Assembly: GCA_005883695.1 (NCBI GenBank)
Contig: VBBV01000028.1
Coordinates: 1 to 8,511 of the forward strand
Length of the DNA: 8,511 nt
Source: Candidatus Bathyarchaeota archaeon
GTDB lineage: Archaea; Thermoproteota; Bathyarchaeia; 40CM-2-53-6
Reading direction: 5' to 3'
Positions 5,316 through 8,511 of this stretch are shown here, piece by piece. The notes under the pieces were generated by a model. It saw only the letters and a list, made by a program, of their open reading frames with translations, did not search any database and had not been told where the DNA came from. Within the stretch, counting starts at the first letter, position 1, and each line of letters opens with the position of its first letter. The translations under genes and the position numbers were made by a program.

Positions 5316-5705
5316 GCTTCAGCGAGCCAGGGATATCAGGAGATATGCATTTCTGAGCGTGGCTATCCAACGCCGACTTCTATACTCGGGATGCCGAGGA
5401 GTACACAAGGACACGTCAGACAGCACTGGATAGAGCCTCAATAATCCCTAAGGAGAGTGACGGGTGCCTCAGACTGCCAAGATTCTCAGATGTCCACAAC
5501 ATCTCAGAACCAAGACTGTCTAGAAGCATAGACTCTTACTCTTGGTCAAGAAATCATCGAAGACGATGCCTGGAACAGCCATCCCTCCATGAGAGAAACT
5601 AGACAAGAAAAGCCGCGGTTTTCTACGAGAATAAATATCGAGGACCTTGTTGCTCTTACCGATCTTTAGAAAGCCGGCGACAATAATCTGGTATGGCAGC
5701 CAGGC
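5316..5705. other. Gene-poor region with an imperfect hairpin and a mini-ORF
   Basis: No full gene is seen. An imperfect hairpin spans about 5469-5523, with perfect AGATGT/ACATCT arms around CCACA and further pairing of TTCT/AGAA and AGAC/GTCT outward. On the - strand an ATG at 5582 opens a 20-codon frame to 5520 (MAVPGIVFDDFLTKSKSLCF) with GGAGGG just before it, too close for a good ribosome site. An AT-rich box lies at 5630-5639. This could be the decayed front of a lost gene or chance. Confidence 0.3.
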
Positions 5706-5978
5706 TTAAGTCCGGTTCTCAAGCTGGCGGACCTTCTCCTTCCAAGCAGGGGCTTGAGACATTTGTTGGAGCACGGACTTCTTAGCCTCCTCTTGGCTCA
5801 TCCAGCGGGTCTGCATAGCGAGCTTAACCAAGTCCTCGTACTTCTTCTCAAAGGGCAGCAACTTACCATTCATGTCAGTGCAGTGAATACAGTAGGGGTT
5901 GTCCGGGTTCTGCGCACCATGCTCCTCGTTAGTTGCCATGGGCATACCACAACTCTCGCAGCGCAAAGCCAGAGACAT
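5706..5978 (-). CDS. Small zinc-ribbon protein (putative Zn_ribbon_2 type)
   Basis: The 90-residue protein starts MSLALRCESCGMPM. It has the Cys pairs C7-x2-C10 and C30-x2-C33, with the typical 'CxSCGMPM...YCIHCTDMNGKL' spacing of the family called putative zinc ribbon domain (PF12674-like, from memory). The remainder is a helical, charged tail ('KYEDLVKLAMQTRWMSQEEAKKSVLQQMSQAPAWKEKVRQLE'). Proteins of this kind are small, presumably zinc-binding, and of undefined role. The ATG at 5978 is preferred because it puts the ribbon at the N-terminus as in relatives. A GTG at 6002 would prepend eight hydrophobic residues of no obvious use. It diverges from the coiled-coil gene at 6066. Confidence 0.8.
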   Translation of the reverse strand: MSLALRCESCGMPMATNEEHGAQNPDNPYCIHCTDMNGKLLPFEKKYEDLVKLAMQTRWMSQEEAKKSVLQQMSQAPAWKEKVRQLENRT

Positions 5979-6065
5979 AAGTTCCGACAAGAACAAGAAC
6001 ACGAAAGAGAACTAATAACCTAACTGGACAACCCGCCTGACAGCACGAGTAACAAACCACAATCT

Positions 6066-6416
6066 GTGTCTGCTAAACCTATAATAATCCGGCACCCGCC
6101 CTATCGCGAACAGACCATTAGAGGAATGCTTCTCTTGCGGAGAAAGGGCACAGTACACCCTTTCGCAATTCTAACCGAGCTGATCCTACTATTCGGAAAA
6201 AAGAAACCCCCCGAAGAACCAATCCCAGCCACCACGACCAGGCTGGAACCCTTCCCTATACCGGACACGATCAGGAAAACGATAACAGAATCCGACATCA
6301 CGAAGGCCCGCAACCGACTTCGAGTCGCAAACCTCGAAAGAGACATCATAGGAGACGCCCTCACTAAGATCTATGAGGCAGAAGCAAAAGGCACTATCAA
6401 CGAGCCTGAAGTGTAG
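6066..6416 (+). CDS. Coiled-coil protein upstream of rpiA, first part (frame-interrupted)
   Basis: From the GTG at 6066 the frame encodes 116 residues (MSAKPIIIRHPPYREQTIRG...). An N-terminal basic and partly hydrophobic segment ('MLLLRRKGTVHPFAILTELILLFG') leads through a Pro-rich linker (48-67) into a helix with heptad-like spacing ('ITESDITKARNRLRVANLERDIIGDALTKIYEAEAKG'). It stops at TAG 6414-6416 in mid-helix. The -1 frame, open from 6410, continues with the same composition for another 116 residues and has no start codon of its own, so this is probably the front half of a protein of about 230 residues. No SD precedes the GTG. I do not recognise the family. Whether the break is a real mutation, programmed frameshifting or an assembly error cannot be told from the sequence. 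Confidence 0.6.
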   Translation: MSAKPIIIRHPPYREQTIRGMLLLRRKGTVHPFAILTELILLFGKKKPPEEPIPATTTRLEPFPIPDTIRKTITESDITKARNRLRVANLERDIIGDALTKIYEAEAKGTINEPEV

Positions 6417-6760
6417 ACGCAGAGATCGACACCTACAAGAAGACCGTCGACCTCTACGAGCTAGAAACAGCGAAGGAAGACCTGTTCAAGAGATTCCAGG
6501 AAACATTCCTCGACATACAAGCCCGGATCGAAAAGATCCGGCCATCCCTCAACCTATCAGCCTCAACCGAGGCCAAACCCGCCGAGCCAAATCCCGCCCC
6601 AGCTAAGACCGAACCAGAACCGACAGAGCAGAATGCTCCTTCAAAAGAGAAACCTCCAAGAGAGAAGGCGAGAAACAAGGCTGAAGAGAAAATTGAGACC
6701 ATCCGAGAAGAAGTCCTCAAAGCCATGGAACGACTCGAACAGATAGAGACAGAAGGATAA
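6410..6760 (+). pseudogene. Continuation of the coiled-coil protein in the -1 frame
   Basis: Translation in this frame reads SVDAEIDTYKKTVDLYELE, then a charged helix to about residue 45, a Pro/Glu/Ala-rich linker (about 53-80) and a last helix ('KAEEKIETIREEVLKAMERLEQIETEG') ending at TAA 6758-6760. There is no ATG, GTG or TTG before the last 15 codons, so it cannot be translated alone from a usual start. The frame opens only after a TGA at 6407-6409, so the switch must lie within about 6408-6416. No classical X XXY YYZ slippery heptamer is visible there; a one-base deletion would explain it equally well. The end lies 10 nt before the rpiA ATG, which implies one transcript. Confidence 0.6.
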
Positions 6761-6770
6761 GCGGACAAGG

Positions 6771-7472
6771 ATGAGCTGGGTAGAAAAAGCAAGGCTCAGC
6801 GCAGCAGCGCAAGCCGTCCGGGAATTGAGAGACCGCACGACTGTCGGGCTTGGCAGCGGGACCACCGTCCTCAAAGCGCTAGACCTATCCGCAGATAGAA
6901 TCAAGAAAGAGCATCTCAACATCAACTGGGTCCCCACAAGCTACCAGATGGAAATTGCCGCAAGAAGACTAGGCCTGAAAATAACCACACTGTCAGAAGA
7001 TACAGAACTCGACCTAGCGATAGATGGCGCCGACCAGGTCCAGTGGAGATCACTCGACCTCGTCAAGGGCGGTGGCGCGGCCCTCCTGAGAGAAAAAATA
7101 GTAGACTCAACAACCAAGAAACTCGTCATAATCATAGACGAGAAAAAATTGGCGAAGACACTGGGTGGAGAGCAACCGATCCCCGTGGAGATCACACCCT
7201 TCGCCTACCACGCCACACTCGCAAAGATAAACAAGATATCCGAAAAGGCAGCGTTGCGGGAGGCACCAAGCGGCAAGGTAGGACCAGTAGTCACTGACAA
7301 TGGCAACCTAATCATAGACGCATACTACCGGAACCTCCGACGGCCAGATATCATCAACGAAAAACTCAGGAAGATCCCTGGAGTAGTGGAAACAGGACTC
7401 TTTCTGGAGATGTGCGACGTCGCATATGTCGGAAGGAAGGATGGTAAGGTGGATATTCTGCGCCGAAGCTAG
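6771..7472 (+). CDS. rpiA: Ribose-5-phosphate isomerase A
   Basis: This 233-residue enzyme interconverts ribose 5-phosphate and ribulose 5-phosphate in the cytoplasm, supplying ribose for nucleotides. All RpiA signatures are present: GLGSGTT (26-32) for phosphate/substrate binding, the DLAIDGADQV block (81-90) with the two catalytic-site aspartates D85 and D88, KGGGAALLREK (99-109) with the general base E108 (the counterpart of E. coli E103), TDNGN (175-179), and GVVETGLF (204-211). The length is normal for the family. The ATG lies 10 nt after the coiled-coil frame, with CGGACAAGG before it. In archaea RpiA typically works with the reverse ribulose monophosphate route rather than a full oxidative pentose pathway. 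No other pentose enzyme lies in the window. Confidence 0.96.
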   Translation: MSWVEKARLSAAAQAVRELRDRTTVGLGSGTTVLKALDLSADRIKKEHLNINWVPTSYQMEIAARRLGLKITTLSEDTELDLAIDGADQVQWRSLDLVKGGGAALLREKIVDSTTKKLVIIIDEKKLAKTLGGEQPIPVEITPFAYHATLAKINKISEKAALREAPSGKVGPVVTDNGNLIIDAYYRNLRRPDIINEKLRKIPGVVETGLFLEMCDVAYVGRKDGKVDILRRS

Positions 7473-7515
7473 AAAGCTAGCGATCTAAGATCCTTGTCAC
7501 AATTTGTAAGCCCGG

Positions 7516-7857
7516 TCATTCTTCCCTAGCATACTGCTCCTCTCTCGCGTCTTCTTCCTCCCTCTCTGGGTCAGAGTCCATCCTTTGCTCCTCGTCCTCG
7601 GCGTATTCCCTAGGAATACCGACCTCTCGAACGCTGAACTTGGCCCACTCCTTTCCGCAGTCTCTGCACCGGTACGCAAATCTGTAGGTGACAAAGTTCT
7701 CCGGATGCTCTGCTATCGCGTCTCCGGTTTCGATGGTTATTCTCATTTTGAAAAAGGCGTCCTTTTCCTTGAGCGCCTCGCTCGTGTCGATCTCCTCTTT
7801 CGACATCAGCTCGCCAGCAAGGAACTTGTGGCAGAAGGGGCATTCTTCCAAAACCAA
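7516..7857 (-). CDS. Four-cysteine zinc-binding protein with acidic tail
   Basis: The 113-residue protein starts MVLEECPFCHKFLAGE from a TTG at 7857, with GGATC about 8 nt upstream. Two CxxC knuckles, C6-x2-C9 and C64-x2-C67 ('YRCRDCGKEWAKF'), should bind one zinc ion, with a beta-rich insert between them ('KDAFFKMRITIETGDAIAEHPENFVTYRFAYRC'). After about residue 84 the tail is almost wholly acidic and charged ('EDEEQRMDSDPEREEEDAREEQYAREE') and probably disordered. There is no signal peptide. The first knuckle resembles rubredoxin-like or zinc-ribbon turns, but no named family is recognised. It converges on rpiA with about 43 nt between the stops, and a TATA-like box precedes it. Confidence 0.75.
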   Translation of the reverse strand: MVLEECPFCHKFLAGELMSKEEIDTSEALKEKDAFFKMRITIETGDAIAEHPENFVTYRFAYRCRDCGKEWAKFSVREVGIPREYAEDEEQRMDSDPEREEEDAREEQYAREE

Positions 7858-7888
7858 AGAGTGATCCTGAACCCGTGTGCTAACCAGA

Positions 7889-7896
7889 CAAATTAG
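7889..7896 (-). promoter_or_regulatory. TATA-like box for the gene starting at 7857
   Basis: CTAATTTG on the - strand is centred about 36 nt before the TTG at 7857, the same spacing as for copy 1 of the cohesin-like pair. The match to consensus is moderate. Confidence 0.3.
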
Positions 7897-8060
7897 CCTT
7901 CCCCCTCCAGCGCAAAACGGTGTCTACGTTTCTATCGTTTCGTCACAAGAAGAGACGGGGGCAGTCGAGACCTTGAGGTTTTGCGTGAGAAAGTACTATG
8001 TTTCGGCGTTCGCCGGGCCGACCAGTCAGAAGTGACGAGGGGCGGTACGTGTGGATGACC

Positions 8061-8462
8061 TTATAATTCTGAGATCGCTCTCTCATCACAGAAGATTTCT
8101 ATCAAGTAACCGTCTGGATCTCTAATCTTGATGCTTCGATACTTCTCCTCCGTCACGTCTTCGTAAATGATTATGTTTCTGGCTCTAAGCCATGCCTGCC
8201 ACTCGTCAACCTTCGAGGATGAATCCACGCGGAAACCGAAGTGGAAGCCAGACGCCCCTAAGCCCTTCTCGTGCAATACGAGAGTGTCCCGGCCTGAAGG
8301 AATACGCGCTACTCCCTGCCCGATCGCCCTGCTATCGAGGCCAAGAATATTCCGGTAGAACTCTACAGACGTTTCGAGGTCAGACACTTTCAGACCAACA
8401 TGACCAATCCCAGAAGTGGCGATTGAGCCCGGACTATCACGTTTTCGTGCTCCGTAGCTCAT
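8061..8462 (-). CDS. VOC/glyoxalase-fold metalloprotein
   Basis: The 133-residue product is one vicinal-oxygen-chelate domain pair. 'GIGHVGLKVSDLETSVEFYRNILGLDS' is the first beta-alpha-beta-beta module. 'GFHFGFRVDSSSKVDEWQAWLRARNI' and 'SIKIRDPDGYLIEIFCDE' form the second. Putative metal ligands are H21, H74 and E122, the His/His/Glu positions of glyoxalase I, fosfomycin-resistance and dioxygenase relatives; a further His (64) lies in the third strand. Proteins of this size act as dimers with sites at the interface, but the substrate cannot be read from the sequence. The ATG at 8462 is chosen over an in-frame TTG at 8477 because AGGAGG lies six bases before it. No neighbour hints at a pathway. 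Confidence 0.88.
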   Translation of the reverse strand: MSYGARKRDSPGSIATSGIGHVGLKVSDLETSVEFYRNILGLDSRAIGQGVARIPSGRDTLVLHEKGLGASGFHFGFRVDSSSKVDEWQAWLRARNIIIYEDVTEEKYRSIKIRDPDGYLIEIFCDERAISEL

Positions 8463-8468
8463 AACTCT

Positions 8469-8474
8469 CCTCCT
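8469..8474 (-). promoter_or_regulatory. Shine-Dalgarno AGGAGG for the VOC protein
   Basis: AGGAGG on the - strand, six bases before the ATG at 8462. It overlaps the codons that would follow the alternative TTG at 8477, which decides for the ATG. It is the only strong SD in the window; most other genes look leaderless or nearly so. Confidence 0.75.
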
Positions 8475-8511
8475 CAATGCGGGACTTATTGCCTTTACGT
8501 ATCAAGTGCCG

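Noticed and set aside
4384..5444. Plus-strand frames opposite copy 2 and its promoter
   Set aside because: Same shadow effect; the right-hand ones run across the palindrome and have no ribosome site or protein-like pattern.
6373..6792. Plus-strand Arg-rich frame 6373-6606 and minus-strand Ser-rich frame 6454-6792
   Set aside because: Both are alternate-frame readings of the charged coiled-coil sequence, with biased composition and no start signals.
7473..7515. Short inverted repeats (GCTAG..CTAGC, GATC-TAA-GATC) after rpiA
   Set aside because: The stems are only 4-5 bp and no T-run follows, so a terminator call is not justified.
8080..8100. C-box-like GTGATGA on the minus strand suggesting a C/D box sRNA
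   Set aside because: It lies within the conserved 3' end of the VOC protein and has no correctly placed D box (CTGA).
1..8511. CRISPR arrays, insertion sequences or integrase attachment sites, including at the tRNA 3' end
   Set aside because: No regularly spaced repeats, transposase or integrase motifs, or duplicated tRNA 3' end were found in the window.

Overview
The window looks archaeal, most likely from the TACK side (a Thaumarchaeota/Bathyarchaeia-like lineage); the lineage is inferred. The evidence is: a tRNA gene interrupted by bulge-helix-bulge-type introns, AT-rich TATA-like boxes about 30-36 nt upstream of several starts with almost no leader and no Shine-Dalgarno, an archaeal-style RpiA, secreted proteins with TTG or ATG starts, and a T-tract terminator after a hairpin. 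There is no rRNA, CRISPR array, transposase or integrase in the window.

Layout. 1-58 (-) is the cut-off beginning of a secreted or membrane protein, divergent from a 328-aa, sequon-rich, type I membrane protein (212-1198, +). A three-helix membrane protein (1386-1727, +) follows and converges on a small PH-like cytosolic protein (1789-2271, -). Upstream of that last gene lies an array of alternating TGGAA/TTCCA half-sites around its TATA box. About 450 nt without a recognisable gene leads to a tRNA-Thr(GGT) gene (2831-2937, +) that appears to carry two tiny introns, one in the D-loop and one at 37/38. Two strong hairpins follow.

The centre (3116-5315, -) holds a tandem pair of paralogous secreted two-domain proteins (cohesin-like domain plus Ig-like beta domain). 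Each has its own TATA box and its own matching 3' hairpin plus C5T6 tract, so each is probably transcribed separately. The second copy also has a near-perfect 30-bp palindrome on the BRE side of its TATA box. Five cysteines are conserved between the copies, including a CxC.

The right part (5706-8462) has a small zinc-ribbon protein (-), then a + strand pair: a coiled-coil protein split by a -1 frame change, and ribose-5-phosphate isomerase A (rpiA) 10 nt after it. Then come a four-cysteine acidic-tailed protein (-) and a VOC/glyoxalase-fold protein (-) whose start is fixed by a strong AGGAGG site.

Functionally, only rpiA (pentose interconversion) is firm. The rest are surface or secreted proteins of unknown partner and small metal-binding proteins. 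The most interesting items are the doubly interrupted tRNA, the duplicated cohesin-like pair with its repeated 3' element and large palindrome, and the frame-split coiled-coil gene next to rpiA.
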